Shown here in pieces: positions 17,901-25,720 of a stretch of DNA of 64,000 nucleotides (its first letter is position 1; every line of letters begins with the position of its first letter). The position numbers and the translations under genes were made by a program. The notes beneath the pieces are model-generated. The model did not search any database, was not told the origin of the DNA, and saw only the letters and a list, made by a program, of their open reading frames with translations. The DNA is from Algoriphagus zhangzhouensis (GTDB lineage: Bacteria > Bacteroidota > Bacteroidia > Cytophagales > Cyclobacteriaceae). The stretch is taken from the NCBI RefSeq assembly GCF_900148515.1, contig NZ_FRXN01000002.1, positions 963,976-1,027,975 on the forward strand. Direction: 5' to 3'.

Positions 17901-18115
17901 TAAACTTTAGATCTGTGAACTTGAGCTATACCTTGCCTAAGACTCTTCTTGAAAGAATTAATGTGGCAGGTGCTACAGTATATGTAGCTGGTGAAAACCT
18001 AGGCTGGATTTCAGCTAGAAAAGGAATGTATGTTTCTGGAACCTTCAATGGTACCACTTCAAACACTTACACTCCAGCTAGAACCTTTACGGTTGGTCTA
18101 AATGTCAACCTTTAA
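14978..18115 (+). CDS. SusC-like TonB-dependent outer-membrane transporter
   Basis: 1045 aa. Signal peptide 1-20 (cut before Q21), carboxypeptidase-D-regulatory-like domain (about 22-100), TonB box DEVIVTAY (103-110), plug domain (about 115-235, with VRIRGIGSV, LYVVDGVPYD and ILKDAASAALYGSRAANGVIMI) and a beta barrel to the end, closing with TVGLNVNL. With SusD it forms a lidded nutrient importer driven by TonB-ExbBD. Codon use is strongly biased (AGA, GGT, GCT, AAC), suggesting high expression. SusD starts 12 bp after the stop. No glycoside hydrolase, peptidase or anti-sigma gene adjoins the pair, so the substrate (glycan or peptide) cannot be predicted. Confidence 0.96.
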   Translation: MKKVLLGFVFTLLTTLSVLAQNKTITGRVTSPDEPEGLIGVNVLVKGTTIGVVTDLDGGFSLSVPENATTLVFSYIGYSSVEEVIGNRSVINVSMELDSQNLDEVIVTAYGTADKGNFTGSAIALKGDQIANRPINNVVNAIEGQSPGVITTSASGQPGSTPGVRIRGIGSVNSSSSPLYVVDGVPYDAAISNLNPDDIEDMTILKDAASAALYGSRAANGVIMITTKKGKKNKSNFNFRVQTGTASRALPEYDRVNAGQYYPLVWESLRNAQLGNGATESDAAAYASSNLIDNVLGYNVYNVPNDQVVGADGTLNPNAVNNFTDLDWFDYVAGSGGRQEYNMTYSGGTEKSDFYTSVGYLDEKGFVVNSDFQRWTGRLNVNTNPTKWFKTGVNLSATMSEGNNARTGGSSSYVNPMFFARNMGPIYPVYAQNNMTGGYIFDEFGGKIFDTGDLINYGLPRRGTGGSPGRHAYQEALLNVDRIDRDVISARAYAEVTFLQHFALRTNISTDVTSLLDIGYDNPIVGDGAPAGRTNRTNARTNSMTFNQLLTYTNTFKDKHFLEVLVGHENYDYKYNYQYLAKQDQILDGNIEPDNFVTISSANGRVDRHRIESYLSRVNYVFDDKYSVSGSFRTDGSSKFYEDVRWGYFYSIGGAWNIDKENFFDSQFFDMLKLRASYGEVGNDAIGGYYPWQALYDLGYNNASEPGILQASLAAPDLLWESNNTFDLGLDFAFARRFTGSVEYFQRQSENLLFEVPLSLTTGLSNKLQNIGTLANSGIEFTIQGDLIRSEDFKWSASFNVSTFKNEFKSLPFDEQIDGTKKLVVGRSIYDYWLRDWYGVDPETGEGLYRAESYDEDDANTRIIGQDTVTTQQNNAKYHFAGSAIPDFFGGLSNTFSYKGLTLNVLLSYSVGGKVYDGVYASLMSADPDGNALHVDAMNRWTTPGQITDVPKMDVTGSAQTNAASDRWLIDGSYLNFRSVNLSYTLPKTLLERINVAGATVYVAGENLGWISARKGMYVSGTFNGTTSNTYTPARTFTVGLNVNL

Positions 18116-18127
18116 TCTTTGACTAAC

Positions 18128-19621
18128 ATGAAGAAAATATTTAAACCAATAGCTGCTCTAGCACTTGCCCTTGTGACATTTGGCTGTGCAGATGATTATT
18201 TGGACACTGTTCCAACGGATGCGGTTTCTTCTGAATCTGTATTTACAACTACCAAAAATGCGATGACCGCATTGAATGGTATTCACAGATCCCTTTTGCT
18301 TCGTTACGATAGCCAAGGCCAAGCTGGTGAAGGCGCAGTAATGATCATGCGTGAAGTCCTTGCTGATGATGTGGTAATGACCACAACTGGTAACGGATGG
18401 TATGTATCTATGTGTCGTTGGATCAACCATACTGTAGAAACAGGTAGTGACTCTAGATTCGTTTGGAGATTCTACTATAAAGTTATCGGTAATGCCAACC
18501 TGATCATTGCGAACATTGATAATGCTGATGGCCCTCAGGCTGAAAAGGATGAAATCAAAGGACAAGCTTTAGCTTATAGAGCTTGGGCTCATTTCAACTT
18601 GGTTCAATTGTTTGCTGACAGATATGACTTTGCAGGTGGAAATACTCAATTGGGTGTTCCTATCGTGACTGAGCCTATCACAGAAGGTGGTCCAAGAAAT
18701 ACTGTTGAAGAGGTATACACTCAAATCAATTCAGATTTGAATCAAGCAATCTCTCTTTTAGGTGAAAGCAGAAATGCTAAATCTCACTTGAACATTAATG
18801 TAGTGAATGGTATCAAAGCGAGAGTTTTGGCTACTCAAGGTAACTACTCTGAAGCTGCCACTTATGCAAATGCTGCAAGAACCGGATACGATTTGATGTC
18901 TGAGACTGATTTATATGGTGGATTCAACAACATTGATAATGCTGAGTGGATATGGGGTTCTCACCAGGTAGATGATCAGCAGACATACTTTGCATCTTTC
19001 TTTGCATACATGTCTCTGAACTTCTCTTCAACTAACATCAGAAACAATCCTAAAGCGATCAATAGCTTGCTATTTGATATGATTCCTGATTCTGATTACA
19101 GAAAAGGTCTTTGGGATCCAAATGCATCTGATGCAGACTTAAGAGATCCGTACATCGATGAAATGACGCTTTCCACTTTTGCGAAAATCGATTACATGAA
19201 CCGTAAATTTATTGCTCAAGGTAATGCATCATCAGTAGGTGACGTACCTTATATGAGAGCTGCGGAAATGTATTTGTTGGAAGCTGAATCTTTGGCTAGA
19301 TCTGGTAATGATGATGCTGCTGCCACTCTTTTGACTTCATTCATGGAAGCTAGAGATCCTGAGTATACTCCATCTGGAAACACCGGAGATGCTTTGATCG
19401 AAGAAATCATGATCCAAAGAAGAATCGAATTGTGGGGTGAAGGTTTCAGATTCTATGATTTGAAGCGTTTGAACTTGCCTTTGGACAGAACTGGTGCTAA
19501 TCACGTAGAGTCTGTTATCAACGGTAAATTCACTGAGCCTGCAGGTACTAACAACTGGACTTGGCAGATTCCTATCGATGAATTGAACGCTAACGAAAAT
19601 ATGGTTCAAAATCCTTCTTAA
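18128..19621 (+). CDS. SusD/RagB-like substrate-binding lipoprotein
   Basis: 497 aa from the ATG at 18128; a TTG nine bases earlier is also in frame but adds only three residues before a normal lipoprotein signal. Lipobox LVTFGC gives lipidated Cys20. The mature protein opens with DDYLDTVPTDAVSSE, the standard SusD N-terminus. TPR-like helices follow, and the C-terminal RagB/SusD block includes EEIMIQRRIELWGEGFRFYDLKR and a closing WQIPIDELNANENMVQNP. It sits on the cell surface as the lid of the preceding SusC. It is followed by a strong terminator. Confidence 0.96.
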   Translation: MKKIFKPIAALALALVTFGCADDYLDTVPTDAVSSESVFTTTKNAMTALNGIHRSLLLRYDSQGQAGEGAVMIMREVLADDVVMTTTGNGWYVSMCRWINHTVETGSDSRFVWRFYYKVIGNANLIIANIDNADGPQAEKDEIKGQALAYRAWAHFNLVQLFADRYDFAGGNTQLGVPIVTEPITEGGPRNTVEEVYTQINSDLNQAISLLGESRNAKSHLNINVVNGIKARVLATQGNYSEAATYANAARTGYDLMSETDLYGGFNNIDNAEWIWGSHQVDDQQTYFASFFAYMSLNFSSTNIRNNPKAINSLLFDMIPDSDYRKGLWDPNASDADLRDPYIDEMTLSTFAKIDYMNRKFIAQGNASSVGDVPYMRAAEMYLLEAESLARSGNDDAAATLLTSFMEARDPEYTPSGNTGDALIEEIMIQRRIELWGEGFRFYDLKRLNLPLDRTGANHVESVINGKFTEPAGTNNWTWQIPIDELNANENMVQNPS

Positions 19622-19643
19622 GGTTTTGAATTGATCATAAATG

Positions 19644-19675
19644 AAAAGTCCGGCTCATTTGAGTCGGACTTTTTT
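19644..19675. terminator. Bidirectional terminator between SusD and DUF6702 genes
   Basis: A stem of about 14 bp (AAAAGTCCG... with CGGACTTTT, one G-T pair) around a 2-4 nt loop. T-runs flank both sides, so it can end both the SusC/D transcript and the convergent DUF6702 gene. Confidence 0.85.
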
Positions 19676-19682
19676 ATGTTTT

Positions 19683-20174
19683 TTAGAATTCTAGAGAATC
19701 TGTTTCCTTTCCTTTTCCTAATAATAAGCTTCGAGGACTTTTACTGTTTTTGTAGATATGGATGATGTTTTGCTGAGTTGCGAACTGATCTACCAAGATG
19801 CTATTTCGAACCTTTATTTTACTTTTCCATTCGACTGGCTCTGATTCTATATAAAACCAGGCAGCGTCATCTTCTATCTCAAATCCCAATAATTTCAAAG
19901 TAGTTGGCTTTCCATCCAAATCAACCTTGAAGTGGCTTAGAATATATTCTCCGACTTGTTTGTTGAGTTTTTCCGGATCTTCAGGGTTCATGAAATCCAC
20001 CTTTTGTTGATGGTATTCCCGAAGCCCTTCCTCCAGATCATCCCAAAATATCTTCTGGGCGATCTCTAATCTTTGATTATCAGGATTCTGTCTGATTTCT
20101 GTCAGGGATATGAAAAAGGGGTGATATAAAACCATCCATCCCAAGGAAATCAAGGAGATGTAAAACTGTTGCAT
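19683..20174 (-). CDS. DUF6702 family protein
   Basis: 163 aa. An N-terminal hydrophobic segment (signal peptide or anchor, 1-20) is followed by the HPFFISLTEI motif that marks this Bacteroidota family, then a mixed alpha/beta domain with FWDDLEEGLR and a C-terminal IHIYKNSKSPRSLLLG. Biochemical function unknown. It is divergent from the HupE-like gene, with 83 bp between starts. I recall DUF6702, HupE-like and M1-peptidase genes occurring side by side in other Bacteroidota, which hints at a shared role at the envelope. Confidence 0.8.
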   Translation of the reverse strand: MQQFYISLISLGWMVLYHPFFISLTEIRQNPDNQRLEIAQKIFWDDLEEGLREYHQQKVDFMNPEDPEKLNKQVGEYILSHFKVDLDGKPTTLKLLGFEIEDDAAWFYIESEPVEWKSKIKVRNSILVDQFATQQNIIHIYKNSKSPRSLLLGKGKETDSLEF

Positions 20175-20257
20175 TTGGTGGGTATTGCTTGTCTTTTGTG
20201 GGAATAAACCAGTATTATTGCCGCTAATTTACTTCAATAGAAGTATTTTCTCAGTAT

Positions 20258-20839
20258 ATGAACCCTTTTGAACTTTATTTTAAACTTGGCCTCCAGCATA
20301 TCCTAGATATTCAAGGCTATGACCATATCCTTTTTGTACTGGCACTTTGTGCTGTGTATATCCCACGGGATTGGAGAAAAATAGTTATCCTCATCACTGC
20401 ATTCACGATTGGTCATTCTTTGACTTTGGCATTAGCCACTTTCAAAGTGATAGAAATACGATCTGATATTATTGAGTTTTTGATTCCAGTGACGATTGCA
20501 ATTACAGCATTGGTGACTATTCTAAAGCCTAAACCTTCATCCGGTCGAAATATCCAATTGAATTACATATTGGCTCTTTTCTTCGGGTTGATCCATGGCC
20601 TGGGTTTTTCCAATTATTTAAGAGAATTATTGGGAAAAGAAGCGATCATTTGGAAACCTTTATTAGCTTTCAATTTGGGATTGGAAGCAGGTCAGCTCGT
20701 AATTGTTGCAGCTTATCTCTTAATCACCTCAGTTTTGGTAGGAATTGCTGGAGTCAATAGAAAAGAATGGACCTTGGTGGTTGCTTCCATGGTACTGGGA
20801 GTTTCCCTGATGTTAATGTTAGAAACGAAATTTTGGTAA
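20258..20839 (+). CDS. HupE/UreJ-like membrane protein
   Basis: 193 aa with about six hydrophobic helices. The N-terminal GLQHILDIQGYDHILFVLAL and the central FFGLIHGLGFSNYL carry the conserved His/Asp residues of the HupE/UreJ_2 family; relatives move or bind nickel or cobalt. TIGHSLTLALA is a second family block. The real start is the ATG at 20258. The M1 peptidase begins 14 bp downstream, so the pair is one operon. A metal supply role for a metalloenzyme is plausible but inferred. Confidence 0.85.
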   Translation: MNPFELYFKLGLQHILDIQGYDHILFVLALCAVYIPRDWRKIVILITAFTIGHSLTLALATFKVIEIRSDIIEFLIPVTIAITALVTILKPKPSSGRNIQLNYILALFFGLIHGLGFSNYLRELLGKEAIIWKPLLAFNLGLEAGQLVIVAAYLLITSVLVGIAGVNRKEWTLVVASMVLGVSLMLMLETKFW

Positions 20840-20853
20840 AAATAAATCACCCT

Positions 20854-23187
20854 ATGAAAAAGACAGGATTAGCCTTTTTGCTTTTGGCTTTGGTGTCTAC
20901 CCAATCATTTGGGCAGGCCAAACGCTCTGAGCAAAACCATGCTGAGCGATTCGAGCAACTTGGAACGATGCTTCGCACTCCAAACGTCTATCGAACCGCT
21001 TCTGGTGCTCCGGGACATATGTACTGGCAGCAGCAAGCAAACTATAAAATTGAAGTTGAGCTGAATGATGACAACCAATCCATCAAAGGAAAGGAAACGG
21101 TCACCTATATCAACAATTCCCCTGATCAATTGACCTATCTATGGGTTCAGCTGGAGGAAAACCAAAGAGGAGCAGAGTCCATGTCTCCGAAAGTGGCAGC
21201 AAGCTCTGTAGATTCTAAAATGAGCCTGAGATCTTTGGAAGGTATTCTTTGGGAGAATGAGGAGTTCGGATACAAAGTTTTGAATGTAAAGGATGCTCAA
21301 GGCAATGCGCTTGCAGTTGCAGTGAATAATACCATGATGAGAATTGATTTGCCTCAGCCTCTAAAAGCGGGTGAGACTTTTTCTTTCTCAGTAGACTGGT
21401 CTTTCAACATCACCAACCGCGTAGGATACATTGCTGGTAGACCTGGATATGAGTTTTTCCCTGAAGATGGAAACTATCTATATACGATGGCTGAGTGGTT
21501 CCCAAGAATGGCTGTTTATTCCGATTTCGAAGGATGGCAAAACAAGCAGTTTTTGGGAAGAGGAGAGTTTGCCTTGACTTTCGGAAACTATGAAGTTCAC
21601 ATCACAGTACCTGCTGACCACATGGTAGGAGCGACTGGTGTATTGCAAAACCCAGAAGAGGTTCTTTCTTCGACTGAAATGGATCGATGGAATCAAGCAA
21701 AGCAAACCTATGACAATCCAGTTGTAATCCGTACTCAGGATGAAGCTGAGAAATTGGAAAAAGGAAAGTCGAAAGACAAAAAAACTTGGGTTTACAAAGC
21801 TGAAAACGTAAGAGACTTTGCTTGGACATCTTCTAGAAAATTCATCTGGGATGCCATGGCTGTCAAGCAAGCTGGTAAAGATGTAATGGCTATGTCTTAT
21901 TATGGCAAAGAAGCCAATCCACTTTGGGGTCAGTATTCTACAAGAGTCGTTGCTCATACCATTAAGTCTTACTCTGGGCATACATTTGATTACCCGTATC
22001 CAACAGCAATCTCTGTAGAGGCTAGCAATGGAATGGAATACCCGATGATCTGTTTCAACTATGGTCGTCCTGACAAGGATGGAACCTATTCTGAAGCGAT
22101 CAAAAACGGAATGATTTCCGTGATCATTCATGAGGTGGGTCACAACTTCTTTCCGATGATTGTCAACTCGGATGAAAGACAGTGGACTTGGATGGATGAA
22201 GGCTTGAATACTTTCATGCAGTTTATGGCAGAGCAAGAATGGGATAAAAATTATCCTTCACGTCGTGGGCCTGCTCATAAGATTGTTCCTTACATGAAGA
22301 GTGATATCAGCACCTTGGAGCCTATCATGACCAATTCTGAAAACATTATTCAGTTTGGGCCAAATGCCTATGCGAAGCCAGCGACGGCTTTGAATATCCT
22401 TCGTGAGACAGTGATGGGACGTGAATTGTTTGATTTCGCTTTCAAAGAATACGCAAGAAGATGGATGTTTAAACACCCAACTCCGGATGATTTGTTCAGA
22501 ACTTTGGAAGATGCTTCTGCGGTTGATTTGGATTGGTTCTGGAGAGGATGGTTCTATGGAGTTGAGCCTGTTGATATCGCTATCCAGGATGTGAAATGGT
22601 TCAAGTTGGATAATAGAACTCCTGCGGATAAAAAAGCTGCTGCGAAGGCAGAGCATGATTTAGAAGAAGATTATATCAGCCGAAAATTCAACGCAGATCA
22701 AGTTACCGTATTAGAGACTGATCCTGCTACGCGTGATTTCTATACTTCTTACAATCCATTTACAGTGACTCCTGAGGATGAAGAAGAATACAAGAAATAC
22801 ATGGCTAGCCTTTCAGACAAGGAGAAATCTTTGTTGAATTCTAATATGAATTTCTATGAAATCACCTTCGAAAATGTAGGAGGTCTGGTTATGCCTTTGA
22901 TCATTGAGTTCCAGTATGCAGATGGTACTTCTGAAATTGATAGAATTCCTGCTGAGATTTGGAGACACAATGAAACTCAGGTGACCAAGATTTTCCCTAA
23001 GAAGAAAGAGGTGGTTAGCTTTGTTTTGGATCCATTGAGAGAAACTGCAGATATTGATGAGTCTAGCAACTACTGGCCTAGACAATATCAGCCAACTCGA
23101 TTTGAGCTTTATAAGAGTAATATGGGTGCGAGGGGAGCTTCGTCCGGAACAAACCCAATGAAAAAAGCTCAGAACAAAAAGAAATAA
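20854..23187 (+). CDS. Secreted M1 family zinc metallopeptidase (aminopeptidase-like)
   Basis: 777 aa from the ATG at 20854; the frame is open upstream but overlaps the HupE-like gene, and MKKTGLAFLLLALVSTQSFGQ is a normal signal peptide. The gluzincin zinc site is complete: H426-E427-V-G-H430 then 18 residues to E449 in WMDEGL. An N-terminal beta domain precedes it, and a Lys/Glu-rich tail ends the protein (KKAQNKKK). The GAMEN-type exopeptidase loop appears only as EASNGMEYP (about 389-397), as in many Bacteroidota M1 proteins, so N-terminal trimming versus other activity is uncertain. Expected location: periplasm or outer surface. Second gene of the HupE operon, with a terminator after it. 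Confidence 0.9.
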   Translation: MKKTGLAFLLLALVSTQSFGQAKRSEQNHAERFEQLGTMLRTPNVYRTASGAPGHMYWQQQANYKIEVELNDDNQSIKGKETVTYINNSPDQLTYLWVQLEENQRGAESMSPKVAASSVDSKMSLRSLEGILWENEEFGYKVLNVKDAQGNALAVAVNNTMMRIDLPQPLKAGETFSFSVDWSFNITNRVGYIAGRPGYEFFPEDGNYLYTMAEWFPRMAVYSDFEGWQNKQFLGRGEFALTFGNYEVHITVPADHMVGATGVLQNPEEVLSSTEMDRWNQAKQTYDNPVVIRTQDEAEKLEKGKSKDKKTWVYKAENVRDFAWTSSRKFIWDAMAVKQAGKDVMAMSYYGKEANPLWGQYSTRVVAHTIKSYSGHTFDYPYPTAISVEASNGMEYPMICFNYGRPDKDGTYSEAIKNGMISVIIHEVGHNFFPMIVNSDERQWTWMDEGLNTFMQFMAEQEWDKNYPSRRGPAHKIVPYMKSDISTLEPIMTNSENIIQFGPNAYAKPATALNILRETVMGRELFDFAFKEYARRWMFKHPTPDDLFRTLEDASAVDLDWFWRGWFYGVEPVDIAIQDVKWFKLDNRTPADKKAAAKAEHDLEEDYISRKFNADQVTVLETDPATRDFYTSYNPFTVTPEDEEEYKKYMASLSDKEKSLLNSNMNFYEITFENVGGLVMPLIIEFQYADGTSEIDRIPAEIWRHNETQVTKIFPKKKEVVSFVLDPLRETADIDESSNYWPRQYQPTRFELYKSNMGARGASSGTNPMKKAQNKKK

Positions 23188-23208
23188 TCATTTCAAAGAA
23201 TTGATTTT

Positions 23209-23235
23209 AAAAGCCGGCGAAAGTCGGTTTTTTTT
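23209..23235 (+). terminator. Rho-independent terminator of the M1 peptidase gene
   Basis: A 10-bp stem with two G-T pairs around a GAAA tetraloop, followed by eight or more T. Confidence 0.75.
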
Positions 23236-23352
23236 GTTTTTGACTTTTTCTAACCTTAAAATCTCCTTAGGATTCTATAGATCAGGATACTTAGTAAATA
23301 AGATTCTATTAGATTAGGAATAAATACCCTATCGTAACCTAATACCAATCTT

Positions 23353-24132
23353 ATGAAACTGATTAAAACCTTACCTATTGGTTTATTTTCTCTCTGCCTG
23401 CTTCTGAGTATTTCTGTTTTTGCTCAAAAGCGGGATATCTACGAACTGAAAACCTATCATATTTCTTCCCCTGAACAGGAAGCTATGTTGGATAGCTATT
23501 TGGAAAAAGCATTTATCCCGGCTGCCCATCGAAATGGTGTCGAAAAAGTAGGAGTTTTCAAGCCCATCAGTAGTCAGGAAGATGCTGGCACCAAAGTTTA
23601 TGTTTTTTTACCTTTCAAATCTATAGGAGACTGGGAGGGTTTTGAAGACAAGCTATTGAAAGACAAAACCTATTTATCAGATGGAGATGCCTATATCAAT
23701 GCAGCTTTTGACCATCCACCTTTTGATAGAATTGAAACAGCTGTTATGCGCGGGATGAGTGAACATCCTCATTTTGCTGAGTCTAAATTGACCAATGCCA
23801 AGAAGGATCGAGTTTATGAATTGAGAAGTTATGAAGGTCCTACAGAAAGACTTTATAGACAAAAAGTAAAGATGTTCAACTCCGGCGAAATGGACATTTT
23901 TGAAAATCTGAATTGCAGTCCTGTATTTTATGCAGAGACCATCGCGGGGCCACGTATGCCGAATCTGATGTATATGACTACCCATGAAAATATGGATATC
24001 AGAAATGAGCATTGGGACCAATTTAGAGTCGATCCAGCATGGTTGGGGATGCGGGATTTGGAGGAGTATAAAAATACAGTGTCTAGAAATGATACTCGAT
24101 TGCTTTATCCTGCTGAATATTCTGATTTTTAA
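23353..24132 (+). CDS. Exported NIPSNAP family protein
   Basis: 259 aa. Signal peptide 1-24 (ISVFAQ). Two ferredoxin-like NIPSNAP repeats follow, each opening with a YELKTY/YELRSY strand (about 30-125 and 153-255), with HWDQFRVDPAW and a C-terminal RLLYPAEYSDF typical of Bacteroidota members. Molecular function is unknown; related dimeric alpha/beta-barrel proteins bind small ligands. Monocistronic, with a REP-like repeat just after the stop and a terminator 90 bp on. Confidence 0.9.
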   Translation: MKLIKTLPIGLFSLCLLLSISVFAQKRDIYELKTYHISSPEQEAMLDSYLEKAFIPAAHRNGVEKVGVFKPISSQEDAGTKVYVFLPFKSIGDWEGFEDKLLKDKTYLSDGDAYINAAFDHPPFDRIETAVMRGMSEHPHFAESKLTNAKKDRVYELRSYEGPTERLYRQKVKMFNSGEMDIFENLNCSPVFYAETIAGPRMPNLMYMTTHENMDIRNEHWDQFRVDPAWLGMRDLEEYKNTVSRNDTRLLYPAEYSDF

Positions 24133-24171
24133 CGTCATTGCAAGAAGGCCAGAAATCGACGAAGCAATCTC
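24133..24171. repeat. REP-like element (CGTCATTGC...GCAATCTC)
   Basis: Directly after the NIPSNAP stop, CGTCATTGCAAG and GACGAAGCAATCTC form a short imperfect palindrome (ATTGC with GCAAT). From memory this matches a widespread dispersed intergenic repeat type whose core is CGTCATTGCGAG/GAAGCAATCT. One copy is seen in this window. Confidence 0.55.
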
Positions 24172-24218
24172 TTAAAAACTGCCTCGTCCATACAACCTCG
24201 AAGTAAATCATTTTTAAG

Positions 24219-24254
24219 ACCCTCCAAGGACCTCAAAGCCCTTGGAGGGTTTTT
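24219..24254 (+). terminator. Terminator overlapping the end of the convergent M20 gene
   Basis: A perfect 11-bp stem (ACCCTCCAAGG / CCTTGGAGGGT) with T5 on the plus strand. The stop codon of the leftward amidohydrolase (24233-24235) falls in the loop, and its last codons form one arm. Confidence 0.85.
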
Positions 24255-25360
24255 ATTTGTGTTATTTTTTCAAAAACCTGGACCCCAGTTTCAATCAATT
24301 CATCGGGAAAGTCATAGGTGGGCTCATGAAGTTGGGGACAATTTTCACCCGATCCCAAACCAAATAAATAGGAAGGGCAGGATTGACTGAAAAGCCCAAA
24401 GTCTTCTGACCATCGAAAAGGTTCTGGATTTTCTACAGAATCGAGATTCAAGCTTTCAAATGCTTCCTCTGCTATCGCTGATGCTTTGAGATCGTTAGTA
24501 GATACTGCAAAGCTTTCTTGGTAGGAAATGGAAAGTCGAAGCTTATTGTCCTTTGCTAGAGATTTTGCTTTGTCCTCCATCTTATCAATTAGCTGCTCGA
24601 GTATTTTCTGATCAAAGGCTCGGAGTGTAAGACTAAGCCTTCCGGATCCTGCGCTGGTTCCGTATGCTAGACTACCAACAGAAACCTGAATAACTGTTGC
24701 CAAGGCAAATCTATCTAGTTCTTTTAGGATAGAAGGAATGTCTAATATCATTTGAGAAATAGCAGGAGCAGGATTAATCCCATCACTGGGATGAGCTGCA
24801 TGTGAAGTTTTTCCTTCAAAAAGATAGGTCACTCCAGTGCTTCCAGCCGCGAAAGTCCCTTTGCGCGTAATGATTTGATGTAAAGGGAATCCTGGAAGAT
24901 TATGTAGTGCAAAAGCATAATCGGGTCTGATTGATTCAAACCTAGGGTCTCCTAACACTCTTTTGGCTCCTTCACCTGTTTCTTCAGCAGGTTGAAAAAG
25001 CAGAACTACTTCTCCTGAATCAGGTCTTTTTTGAGACAATTTTTGAGCTAAGCCACAAAGGATAGCCATATGTCCATCATGTCCACAAAGATGGGCTTTC
25101 CTCTTTATCAGGCTTTTATATAAAGGTGTCCCATGTTCTTCGATAGGCAAGGCATCCAATTCACATCGGAATAGAAGTCTTTTTCCAGATCTTTTTCCTT
25201 TAAAAACAAATGCCAACCCAGTACCTCCCAAGCCTTCCAAAATAATGTCAGGACTTAAGGGTTTGATGAATTCCAGAATTTTATGTGAGGTTTCTCTTTC
25301 CTCTCCCGCGATTTCTGGGTTTTGATGAAGTTTGTGCCTCAGCTGAATCAAATCATTCAT
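24233..25360 (-). CDS. M20D amidohydrolase (hippurate/N-acyl-amino-acid hydrolase-like)
   Basis: 375 aa cytoplasmic metallohydrolase that removes acyl groups from amino acids or similar amides. Metal ligands are visible in LCGHDGH (C92, H94), in PAEETGEGA (E126/E127) and in ALHNLPG; the Cys ligand is the mark of the M20D branch (HipO, IAA-amino-acid hydrolases). The dimerisation lid (about 175-290) is intact. The usual RADMDALP block reads RCELDALP. Substrate not predictable. Its final codons and stop are embedded in the terminator of the convergent NIPSNAP gene. Confidence 0.88.
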   Translation of the reverse strand: MNDLIQLRHKLHQNPEIAGEERETSHKILEFIKPLSPDIILEGLGGTGLAFVFKGKRSGKRLLFRCELDALPIEEHGTPLYKSLIKRKAHLCGHDGHMAILCGLAQKLSQKRPDSGEVVLLFQPAEETGEGAKRVLGDPRFESIRPDYAFALHNLPGFPLHQIITRKGTFAAGSTGVTYLFEGKTSHAAHPSDGINPAPAISQMILDIPSILKELDRFALATVIQVSVGSLAYGTSAGSGRLSLTLRAFDQKILEQLIDKMEDKAKSLAKDNKLRLSISYQESFAVSTNDLKASAIAEEAFESLNLDSVENPEPFRWSEDFGLFSQSCPSYLFGLGSGENCPQLHEPTYDFPDELIETGVQVFEKITQIKTLQGL

Positions 25361-25534
25361 ACTTTGATATTAGGAATTATTCGGAAAAGGAAGAAAATCT
25401 AGGTTGTTGAAATTTTTATTGTCCCTGATTTTCAATTGGAACCATTTTTGTCAAAAAAAATTGAAGGGCATTGGGAACTTCCCGTCCCTTCTTGTTATTT
25501 TCATCCAATCACACATCCTTAACCCATTACTTTT

Positions 25535-25711
25535 ATGAGCGAAGTACAACTTAAAGAACTAGAAGCACAGATTGCTGAATTGAAAGGTCAATTGACTGGT
25601 GACATGTTTGCTGACATGGAGGTGCGCGATCAAATTCACAACTTGGAGATGAAGTTGAAAGGCGTTAAGCCAATGGATTCAAGTATTGATTGCGTAGGTT
25701 GCGGTAGTTAA
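25535..25711 (+). CDS. Small conserved coiled-coil protein with C-terminal CxxC
   Basis: 58 aa, ATG 25535, TAA 25709-25711. It begins MSEVQLKELEAQIAELKGQL, a clear coiled coil to about residue 45, and ends DCVGCGS, a Cys-x-x-Cys suited to metal or disulfide chemistry. An internal segment GDMFADMEVRDQIHNLEMKL looks conserved; I recall similar short proteins ending in C-V/I-G-C-G-S in other Bacteroidota. Coding quality is good, with no rare codons and a sensible start. The pseudouridine synthase begins with a TTG only 9 bp after the stop, which suggests translational coupling. Confidence 0.75.
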   Translation: MSEVQLKELEAQIAELKGQLTGDMFADMEVRDQIHNLEMKLKGVKPMDSSIDCVGCGS

Positions 25712-25720
25712 TTAGACGAT

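Noticed and set aside
21478..22236. 252-aa open frame antisense to the M1 peptidase gene
   Set aside because: The plus-strand frame has a full M1 zinc site and signal peptide; the antisense product is Ser/His/Ile-rich with no known pattern, typical of a shadow frame.
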